A stretch of 64,000 nt of DNA from NCBI RefSeq assembly GCF_018332655.1, contig NZ_BOQL01000030.1, forward strand, positions 62,001 through 126,000, in the 5' to 3' direction. Source of the stretch: Actinoplanes auranticolor. Lineage in GTDB: Bacteria > Actinomycetota > Actinomycetes > Mycobacteriales > Micromonosporaceae. This document shows positions 57,866 to 64,000 of the stretch, piece by piece; within the stretch, counting starts at the first letter, position 1, and every line of letters begins with the position of its first letter. Made by a program: the position numbers and the translations under genes. The notes under the pieces were generated by a model, which worked only from the letters and a program-made list of their open reading frames with translations, was not told the DNA's origin and searched no databases.

Positions 57866-59413
57866 ATGAGCGACGCGCCGATCCTCCTGGAGATGCGTTC
57901 CATCACCAAGGAGTTCCCCGGAGTCAAGGCACTCTCCGACGTCAACCTGGTGGTGCGCGCCGGGGAGATCCACGCCATCTGCGGCGAGAACGGTGCCGGC
58001 AAGTCCACGCTGATGAAGGTGCTCAGCGGGGTCTACCCGTTCGGCACGTACGAGGGTGACATCGTTTACCAAGGGTCGGAGACGCGCTTCGCCGACATCC
58101 GCGCCAGCGAGCGCGCCGGCATCGTGATCATCCACCAGGAGCTGGCGCTCATCCCCGAGCTCTCGATCACCGAGAACATCTTCCTGGGCAACGAGCCCCG
58201 CAAGCGCGGCGCGATCGACTGGAAGTCCGCCCAGCGCCAGGCCCGCGAGCTGCTGGCCCGGGTCGGGCTGCGCGAGGACCCGGACACCCTGATCAAGGAC
58301 ATCGGTGTCGGCAAGCAGCAGCTGGTGGAGATCGCCAAGGCGTTCGCCAAGGACGTCAAGCTGCTCATCCTGGACGAGCCCACCGCCGCGCTGAACGAGG
58401 CGGACTCGCGGCACCTGCTCGACCTGCTGCGCGGTTTCCGCGAGCGCGGCATCACCTCGATCATCATCTCGCACAAGCTCAACGAGATCGAGGCCATCGC
58501 CGACCAGATCACCATCCTGCGCGACGGCCGGACGGTCGAGACCCTGGACGTCAAGGCCGACGGCGTCGACGAGGACCGGATCGTGCGCGGCATGGTCGGC
58601 CGCGAGCTCAGCAGCCGCTTCCCCGACCACACGCCGAAGATCGGCGAGGTGTTCTTCGAGGTCCGCGACTGGAACGTGCGGCACCCCGTCTCCGCCGAGC
58701 GGCAGGTCTGCAAGAACGAGAGCTTCGTGGTCCGCCGCGGCGAGATTGTGGGCTTCGCGGGCCTGATGGGCGCCGGGCGCACCGAGCTGGCGATGAGCGT
58801 CTTCGGCCGCTCGTACGGCGTCTGGGAGTCCGGCACGATCATCAAGGACGGCAAGGAGATCGTCCTCAGGACGGTGGCCGACGCGATCGCCCACGGGCTC
58901 GCGTACGTCAGCGAGGACCGCAAGGCGATCGGCCTCAACCTGCTCGACGACATCAAGACGTCGACGGTGTCGGCCAAGCTGTCCAAGATCACCAAGCGCG
59001 GTGTGCTCGACGAGGTCGCGGAGTACAAGGCGGCCGAGTCCTACCGCAAGGAACTGCGCACCAAGGCGCCGACCGTGGACGAGGGCGTCTCCAAGCTCTC
59101 CGGCGGTAACCAGCAGAAGGTCGTCCTGGCGAAGTGGATGTTCACGGACCCCGACCTGCTGATCCTCGACGAGCCCACCCGTGGCATCGACGTGGGCGCG
59201 AAGTACGAGATCTACGGCATCATCCAGCGGCTCGCCGACCAGGGTAAGGGCGTCATCGTCATCTCCTCGGAGCTGCCCGAGCTGATCGGGCTCTGCGACC
59301 GCATCTACACCGTGTTCGAAGGCCAGATCACGGGCGACATCCCCCGCCAGGACGCGGATCCGGAGACCCTCATGAAGCAGATGACCTCGACGAAGAAGAT
59401 GCAGACCCGATGA
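57866..59413 (+). CDS. mmsA: monosaccharide ABC transporter ATP-binding protein
   Basis: This is a 515-residue double ATPase that powers sugar import. The first half has Walker A GENGAGKST, IGVGKQQLVEIAKAF and Walker B LLILDEPTAAL; the second half starts near residue 270 with VRRGEIVGFAGLMGAGRTE (degenerate Walker A), then LSGGNQQKVVLAKWM and LLILDEPTRGIDVGAKYEIY. Phrases such as VLSGVYPFGTYEGDIVY and IIHQELALIPELSITENIFLGNE are shared by the XylG/MmsA group for xylose and several aldoses. ATG 57866 is used. It overlaps the permease gene by ATGA. Confidence 0.92.
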   Translation: MSDAPILLEMRSITKEFPGVKALSDVNLVVRAGEIHAICGENGAGKSTLMKVLSGVYPFGTYEGDIVYQGSETRFADIRASERAGIVIIHQELALIPELSITENIFLGNEPRKRGAIDWKSAQRQARELLARVGLREDPDTLIKDIGVGKQQLVEIAKAFAKDVKLLILDEPTAALNEADSRHLLDLLRGFRERGITSIIISHKLNEIEAIADQITILRDGRTVETLDVKADGVDEDRIVRGMVGRELSSRFPDHTPKIGEVFFEVRDWNVRHPVSAERQVCKNESFVVRRGEIVGFAGLMGAGRTELAMSVFGRSYGVWESGTIIKDGKEIVLRTVADAIAHGLAYVSEDRKAIGLNLLDDIKTSTVSAKLSKITKRGVLDEVAEYKAAESYRKELRTKAPTVDEGVSKLSGGNQQKVVLAKWMFTDPDLLILDEPTRGIDVGAKYEIYGIIQRLADQGKGVIVISSELPELIGLCDRIYTVFEGQITGDIPRQDADPETLMKQMTSTKKMQTR

Positions 59414-60705
59414 GCCGATTCAAGGACCTTCAGAAGAACCTCTTCGGAGGTACCACCTCCAACGCCCGCCAGTTCGGCATGATCTTCACCCTGGTGGCGA
59501 TCGTCCTGCTGTTCCAGTTCCTGACGGACGGGCTGACCCTGCGGTCGGACAACCTGATCGCGCTGTTCCAGCAGAACTCCTACATCCTGATCCTGGCCAT
59601 CGGCATGCTGATGGTGATCGTGGCCGGGCACATCGACCTGTCGGTCGGCTCGATCGCCGCGTTCGCCGGCATCCTGGTCGCCAAGTCCATGACGGAGTGG
59701 GACCTGCCCTGGCCGCTGGCCATCCTCTTCGGCCTGGCCATCGGCGCGGCGATCGGTGCCTGGCAGGGCTTCTGGGTGGCCTACATCGGCGTGCCCGCGT
59801 TCATCGTCACGCTGGCCGGCATGCTGATCTTCCGTGGCGGCAACCAGTTCATCGGTAACGCGAACACCATCCCGGTGCCCGAGGGCTTCCGGGTGATCGG
59901 CTCGGGCTTCCTGCCCGAGGTGGGACCGAACACCGGTTACAACAACCTCACCCTGCTGCTGGGCCTGGCCGCCTGTCTCGCGGTGATCTGGCGTGAGGTG
60001 CAGGCGCGGCGTACCCGGCACGAGATGGACGCCGACGCCGGCCCGATGTGGGTCTCGATCCTGCGGATGGCCGTCATGGTCGGGGTGCTGGCCTTCGTGG
60101 CGCTGCGCTTCGCCAGCGGCCGGGTGGGCACCAGCTTCCCGGTCTCCGGCATCATCCTGGTCGCGCTGGTCATCCTGTACTCGTTCTACACCCGCAACAC
60201 CGCCGGCGGCCGGCACATCTACGCGGTCGGCGGCAACTCGCGCGCCGCGGAGCTGTCCGGCGTCAAGCTCAAGCGGGTCAACTTCTTCGTCATGATGAAC
60301 ATGTCCGTGCTCGCCGCGCTGGCCGGCATGATCTTCGTGGCCCGTTCGGCGGCCTCCGGCCCGCAGGACGGCAACGGCTGGGAACTGGACGCGATCGCCG
60401 CGGTCTTCATCGGTGGTGCGGCCGTGGCCGGCGGTATCGGCACGATCAGCGGCTCCATCGTGGGTGGTCTGGTCATGGCCGTGCTCAACAACGGCCTGCA
60501 GCTGCAGGGCGTCGGCACCGACCGGGTGCAGATCATCAAGGGTCTGGTGCTGCTGCTCGCGGTCGCGCTGGACGTCTACAACAAGAGCCAGGGACGCTTC
60601 TCGGTCATCGGAAGCATCATGCGTCCCTTCCGCCGGGAGGCTCCTGCCACTCCGGCTTCGTCGGCCGCGGAGCGCGAGCCCGCCAAGACATCGGTGTCCG
60701 GCTGA
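59410..60705 (+). CDS. mmsB: monosaccharide ABC transporter permease
   Basis: This is a 431-residue permease of the XylH/MmsB type with ten or so membrane helices. ILILAIGMLMVIVAGHIDLSVGSIAAFAG is the family signature near the start; VPAFIVTLAGMLIFRGGNQFI and AVFIGGAAVAGGIGTISGSIVGGLVMAVLNNGLQLQG are typical of sugar permeases in the CUT2 family. The soluble loop between them (REVQARRTRHEMDADAG) faces the cytosol. It starts within the stop of the ATPase gene (ATGA), so both are made in fixed ratio. The C-terminal tail is Ala/Pro-rich. Confidence 0.93.
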   Translation: MSRFKDLQKNLFGGTTSNARQFGMIFTLVAIVLLFQFLTDGLTLRSDNLIALFQQNSYILILAIGMLMVIVAGHIDLSVGSIAAFAGILVAKSMTEWDLPWPLAILFGLAIGAAIGAWQGFWVAYIGVPAFIVTLAGMLIFRGGNQFIGNANTIPVPEGFRVIGSGFLPEVGPNTGYNNLTLLLGLAACLAVIWREVQARRTRHEMDADAGPMWVSILRMAVMVGVLAFVALRFASGRVGTSFPVSGIILVALVILYSFYTRNTAGGRHIYAVGGNSRAAELSGVKLKRVNFFVMMNMSVLAALAGMIFVARSAASGPQDGNGWELDAIAAVFIGGAAVAGGIGTISGSIVGGLVMAVLNNGLQLQGVGTDRVQIIKGLVLLLAVALDVYNKSQGRFSVIGSIMRPFRREAPATPASSAAEREPAKTSVSG

Positions 60706-60761
60706 CGGTCACCGAAACCCCTCTCACCCGTATCACCTCTGAAGAAGGGCACTACCCCCCA

Positions 60762-61865
60762 ATGCGTACATTCTTTGCCAAGACGGTGGCCATCGGCGCC
60801 ATCTCGATGCTGGCCCTGACGGCCTGCGGCGGCGGCCGCGACGAGGAGACCGGCGGCTCGGACGCCCCGGCCAAGGGCTTCGCGGCCAACTCCCTGATCG
60901 GTGTGGCCCTGCCCGCCAAGACCTCGGAGAACTGGGTCCTCGCCGGTGACCTGTTCACCAACGGCCTGAAGGAGGCCGGCTTCACCAGCGACGTGCAGTA
61001 CGCCGGCGCGTCCACCACGGTGGCCGACCAGCAGGCCCAGATCACCGCCATGGTGACCAAGGGTGCCAAGGTCATCGTCATCGGCGCGACCGACGCCGCC
61101 CAGCTGTCGACCCAGGTCGCCGCGGCGCACCAGGCCGGCGCGAAGGTCATCGCGTACGACCGCCTGATCACCAACACGCCGGACCTCGACTACTACGTCG
61201 CGTTCGACAACTTCAAGGTCGGCCAGCTCCAGGGCCAGGCCCTGCTGGACGGCATGAAGGCCAAGAAGCCGACCGGCCCGTGGACCATCGAGCTGTTCTC
61301 CGGCTCGCCGGACGACAACAACGCCGGTGTCTTCTTCAACGGTGCGATGGACGTCCTCAAGCCGGCCATCGACAAGGGCGACGTCGTCGTCGGCTCGAAG
61401 CAGACCGAGGTCAAGCAGACCGCCATCCAGGGCTGGAAGGCCGAGGGTGCGCAGGCCCGCATGGACCAGCTGCTGACCTCGACCTACGGCAGCAAGGAGC
61501 TGGACGGCGTCCTCTCCCCGAACGACACGCTGGCCCGCGCGATCATCACCTCGATCAAGGGTGCCGGCAAGAAGGTCCCGGTCGTCACCGGTCAGGACTC
61601 CGAGGTCGAGTCGATCAAGTCGATCATGGCCGGCGAGCAGTACATGACGATCAACAAGGACACCCGCACGCTGGTCAAGGAGACCATCAACATGGTCAAG
61701 GCCCTGCAGGCCGGTAACGCCCCGCAGGTCAACGACCAGAAGTCGTACAACAACGGCAGCAAGGTCGTCGACACCTTCCTGCTCCCGCCGGTCGCCGTGA
61801 CCAAGGCCAACGCGGCCGAGGCGTACGCGAACGACCCGAAGCTCGCCCCGCTCACCAAGGCGTGA
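60762..61865 (+). CDS. chvE: sugar-binding lipoprotein, ChvE-like
   Basis: This is a 367-residue substrate-binding lipoprotein of the CUT2 class. The N-terminal signal ends in LALTACGGG (lipidated Cys at about residue 22), so it is anchored on the outside of the membrane. IGVALPAKTSENWVLAGDLFTNGLKEAGF, AGAKVIAYDRLITNTPDLDYYVAFDNFKVG and GVLSPNDTLARAIITSIKGAG are typical of ChvE and XylF proteins, which bind xylose, glucose, galactose or arabinose. The substrate cannot be fixed by eye. It is the last transporter gene before a terminator hairpin. Confidence 0.92.
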   Translation: MRTFFAKTVAIGAISMLALTACGGGRDEETGGSDAPAKGFAANSLIGVALPAKTSENWVLAGDLFTNGLKEAGFTSDVQYAGASTTVADQQAQITAMVTKGAKVIVIGATDAAQLSTQVAAAHQAGAKVIAYDRLITNTPDLDYYVAFDNFKVGQLQGQALLDGMKAKKPTGPWTIELFSGSPDDNNAGVFFNGAMDVLKPAIDKGDVVVGSKQTEVKQTAIQGWKAEGAQARMDQLLTSTYGSKELDGVLSPNDTLARAIITSIKGAGKKVPVVTGQDSEVESIKSIMAGEQYMTINKDTRTLVKETINMVKALQAGNAPQVNDQKSYNNGSKVVDTFLLPPVAVTKANAAEAYANDPKLAPLTKA

Positions 61866-61891
61866 CGACTGAGTAGTGCCTGACGGCCCTT

Positions 61892-61926
61892 GGGTCCCCG
61901 GAGTCCGTCTCCGGGGACCCTTCGTC
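61892..61926 (+). terminator. terminator hairpin after chvE
   Basis: A 12-bp perfect stem, GGGTCCCCGGAG and CTCCGGGGACCC, with a TCCGT loop (61892-61920) is followed by a loose T-rich run. It would lower transcription into the regulator gene, keeping the ROK protein less abundant than the transporter. Confidence 0.8.
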
Positions 61927-61970
61927 GTCTTCGATACCGACAAAACGGATGAACGGGAGGAGGCTGGACC

Positions 61971-63215
61971 GTGGCGGTACCCGTACGGTCGAAGCCGTCC
62001 CGCCCGGGGCGCCCCGTGGAGCTGCCGCTGCCGGCGGCGCCCGGCGCCAGCCAGGAGGAGATCCGCCGGCAGAACCTCGGCGCGGTGCTGCGCTTCGTGC
62101 ACGTGCACGGGCCGACCTCCCGGGCCGAGCTGACCGGCCGGCTCGGGCTCAACCGCAGCACCATCGGCGCGCTCGCGGCCGACCTGGCCGCCGCCGGCCT
62201 GGTCACCGAGGAGGCCGAGGCTCCCACCAGCGCTCGCCGCGCCGGCCGGCCGTCGCTGGTGGTCACCCCCTGCTCCGGCCGGGTGTACACGTACGCGCTG
62301 AGCATCGAGGCGGACCGGCTGCGGGCGGCCCGCATCGGTCTCGGCGGCCGGATCCTCGATCTGCGGGAGGTCCGCCGCCCGCCCGGCCTGGCGATCCTCG
62401 ACGCCGTGGCACCGCTGGCCGGCTTCGTCCGCGCGATGCAGGACTCCGCCGCCGCCGGTGCGCTGCCGATCGGCGGAGCCGTCGCGGTGGCCGACACCAC
62501 CCGGGACGCGCAGGGGCGGATCCGGATCGGCGCCACGGACGAGCGGCTCGGTGACGCGTTGCGCGACGAGCTGGCGACCGGGCCCGGCTTCGTCACCGGC
62601 GACATGGCCGACATCGCCGCGCTGGCCGAGCACGTGCGCGGCGTGGCCGCGGGCATCGACGACCTGATCTACCTGCACGGCGATCTCGGGGTCAGCGCCG
62701 GCATCATCACCGGCGGCCGGTTGGTCGCCGGGCACCGCGGCCACGGCGGCAAGGTCGGTCACATGGTGGTCAACCCGCACGGACTGCCCTGCGGCTGCGG
62801 CTCCCGCGGCTGCTGGGAGACCGAGGTCGGGGAGAGCGCGCTGCTGCGTCACGCCGGCCGCGGGCCGGAGGACCGGGCTGCCGTCCTCGAGGTGCTGGGG
62901 GCCGCGGCCGGGGGCGAGCCGGTGGCCGGCGCCGCGGTCCGCCAGGTCGCGGACTGGCTCGGCTTCGGGGTGGCCAACCTGGTCAACGTGGTCAACCCGG
63001 ACCTGGTGGTCTTCGGCGGCTCGCTGCGGGAGATCTACGCCGCCGGAGCCGGAGAGGTCCGCCGGCGCCTGGACGCGATGGCCCTGCCGGCCTCCCGCGA
63101 ACACGTGCAACTGCGTGCGGCGACCCTGGGCCGTAACGCCGCGCTGATCGGCGCGGCTGAGCTTGCCTTCGAGCAGGTGCTGGCCGACCCGCTCAGCGTG
63201 GGGACCGCGGAGTAG
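61971..63215 (+). CDS. ROK-family transcriptional regulator
   Basis: This is a 414-residue regulator. GTG 61971 has a strong GGGAGGAGG site. The N-terminal winged helix (SQEEIRRQNLGAVLRFVHVHGPTSRAELTGRLGLNRSTIGALAADLAAAGLV) precedes a ROK sugar-kinase-like fold with YLHGDLGVSAGIITGGRLVAG, GHMVVNPHGLPCGCGSRGCWE (zinc-binding C-G-C-G-x2-G-C motif) and VVNPDLVVFGGSLREI. The ATP site is incomplete, as in ROK repressors. In Streptomyces coelicolor the ROK7B7 regulator lies beside xylFGH, so the same partnership is likely here: the protein would repress the transporter until the sugar binds. Confidence 0.9.
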   Translation: MAVPVRSKPSRPGRPVELPLPAAPGASQEEIRRQNLGAVLRFVHVHGPTSRAELTGRLGLNRSTIGALAADLAAAGLVTEEAEAPTSARRAGRPSLVVTPCSGRVYTYALSIEADRLRAARIGLGGRILDLREVRRPPGLAILDAVAPLAGFVRAMQDSAAAGALPIGGAVAVADTTRDAQGRIRIGATDERLGDALRDELATGPGFVTGDMADIAALAEHVRGVAAGIDDLIYLHGDLGVSAGIITGGRLVAGHRGHGGKVGHMVVNPHGLPCGCGSRGCWETEVGESALLRHAGRGPEDRAAVLEVLGAAAGGEPVAGAAVRQVADWLGFGVANLVNVVNPDLVVFGGSLREIYAAGAGEVRRRLDAMALPASREHVQLRAATLGRNAALIGAAELAFEQVLADPLSVGTAE

Positions 63216-63323
63216 GGCCGGAAGCGGTTGCGCGGCAGGAGCAGACTTGGTGCGGCATCAGCGACGGAGGCGGCTCCCGTCCGACCACCCCGCCGCCACC
63301 CCGGAAAGGACTGAAGGCCGATC

Positions 63324-63725
63324 ATGACGGGAACACCGGTTGGCGCCGCCACGCTGCGCTGGGTGGGCACGCTGGCCTGGCTCCTGCCACCGCTGGTCGA
63401 GCTGCCCCTGCTTGTGGGGCTGTGCTCCGGCATCCCGGAGGTCAGCCGGGCGGCCGTCTTCGGCACCCCGGCCACCCGGATAGCGGTGCTGTTCGCCCTG
63501 GCCGCCGCGATGGCCGGGTTCGTGGCCGTGGTGCGCGGCACGACCGGGCTGGCGCGGGCAGCCGTCGCCGGGGCGCTGTCGATCGCCGCCGGGATCGTGG
63601 CGGCGCTGGCCGCCGGCTTCCTCTTCGACGGAGAGTTCCCGCTGGTCGGACTGCTCCCCGCGCACTCCGCGCTGGCGCTGGCCATGCTGGCCCGCGCCAC
63701 GATGCGCGAGCCCGCCGACTCCTAG
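63324..63725 (+). CDS. small membrane protein, 133 residues
   Basis: This four-helix hydrophobic protein of unknown function has segments TLAWLLPPLVELPLLVGLC, RIAVLFALAAAMAGFVAVV, AAVAGALSIAAGIVAALAAGFLF and LLPAHSALALAMLARA. The start ATG 63324 is preceded by GAAAGGACTGAAGG. There is no recognisable family. Its end overlaps the convergent gene on the other strand by four bases. Confidence 0.6.
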   Translation: MTGTPVGAATLRWVGTLAWLLPPLVELPLLVGLCSGIPEVSRAAVFGTPATRIAVLFALAAAMAGFVAVVRGTTGLARAAVAGALSIAAGIVAALAAGFLFDGEFPLVGLLPAHSALALAMLARATMREPADS

Positions 63726-64000
63726 TACCGGCGCCGCGCCGCCAGCCCGGGCAGCAGGGTCAGCCCGGCGATGATGGCACCGGCGACCATCCCGAGGTAC
63801 GCGAGCAGCACCGCCTCCGCCCCTCCGCCGAAGGCGGCCGCCCCGATCACGAGGACGAAGCCCAGCAGCACCGGCAGCCCGGCGAGCACCCAGGCGGCGG
63901 TCTTCTGCGCCGGGCTCCAGCGGGCGGAGCCGGATACCAGCATCAGCCCGGCCAGCGGACTGATCACCGGCAGCACCACGGCGCCGGCGGTGAGCAGGGC
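63722..64000 (-). CDS. membrane protein, C-terminal part, cut by window edge
   Basis: The last 92 residues of a membrane protein whose start lies beyond the window. The frame is open to the very end. Three hydrophobic segments are visible (VVLPVISPLAGLMLVSG, AAWVLAGLPVLLGFVLVIGAAAFGGG and AVLLAYLGMVAGAIIAGLTLL) and the C-terminus is basic (LAARRRY). Internal GTG codons could serve as starts for a shorter protein, but an open frame to the edge favours a longer gene. No function is assigned. Confidence 0.6.
   Translation of the reverse strand, partial: ALLTAGAVVLPVISPLAGLMLVSGSARWSPAQKTAAWVLAGLPVLLGFVLVIGAAAFGGGAEAVLLAYLGMVAGAIIAGLTLLPGLAARRRY

Noticed and set aside
1..64000. CRISPR arrays, tRNA or rRNA genes, insertion sequences, prophage genes.
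   Set aside because: No spaced repeat array, cloverleaf with CCA-type end, transposase or phage structural gene was recognised. The only tandem repeats are coding minisatellites and the 20-bp duplication.

Overview
The window is 64 kb of very high-GC DNA, densely coded on both strands. GTG and occasional TTG starts, many ATGA/GTGA gene overlaps, tandem GAF-ANTAR regulators, a one-component Ser/Thr kinase, an XRE regulator with a small acidic partner, SAM-methyltransferase PF04672 and DUF5994 proteins all point to a filamentous actinomycete. An Actinoplanes-like member of the Micromonosporaceae is my best guess; that is inference from gene content, as no rRNA is present.

Layout. (1) 1-8890 is a lipid- or sterol-type CoA catabolic cluster: thiolase (cut by the window edge), long-chain-type acyl-CoA dehydrogenase, a frameshifted alpha/beta hydrolase, a ChoD-like GMC oxidoreductase, a TetR regulator, a free-standing C-terminal domain of an acyl-CoA synthetase, a Baeyer-Villiger monooxygenase, an acetoacetate-decarboxylase-like protein and an alpha-methylacyl-CoA racemase. 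Three copies of a 19-bp TATTG-N9-CAATA-type palindrome lie in its promoters. (2) 8988-14437 holds small and regulatory genes: a sigma region-2 protein without region 4, a DUF5994 protein, a coupled glycosyltransferase/glycosidase-like pair and two GAF-ANTAR genes. (3) 14468-26867 is mixed: an S33 peptidase, an APH-like kinase, a secreted GH43-CBM42 enzyme, a Ser/Thr kinase with minisatellite-encoded linker, threonine synthase, an SGNH lipoprotein, a methyltransferase, a secreted BNR protein and a GntR-membrane protein operon. (4) 27261-34595 is a putrescine/polyamine-to-GABA catabolic block (PuuB-like oxidase, aminotransferase, Lrp, saccharopine-dehydrogenase-like enzyme, GabT, aminobutyraldehyde dehydrogenase). 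(5) 34696-40448 has an LPG-synthase-like membrane protein, a ferredoxin-reductase-like flavoprotein, an iron-boxed siderophore-interacting protein and a lower-GC patch with an XRE regulator.

(6) 40455-47526 is a divergent starch module: GH13 alpha-glucosidase and a 1804-residue secreted amylopullulanase with two complete GH13 active sites. (7) 47569-48278 is a decayed propionyl-CoA synthetase gene (single-base frameshift plus two internal deletions). (8) 48298-57668 carries a fusion of a nucleotidyltransferase-like domain with a methyltransferase, a type II NADH dehydrogenase, an ABC exporter with a divergent MarR, a StyA-type flavin monooxygenase, and a TetR-MMPL pair. (9) 57866-63215 is a monosaccharide ABC transporter operon followed by its ROK regulator, with clear terminators on both sides. 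The window ends in two small membrane-protein genes.

No CRISPR array, rRNA, tRNA, insertion sequence or prophage was recognised. The observations I consider most worth checking are the TetR regulon with its repeated operator and orphan synthetase domain, the 20-bp duplication that breaks the hydrolase, the nucleotidyltransferase-methyltransferase fusion, and the propionyl-CoA synthetase remnant.
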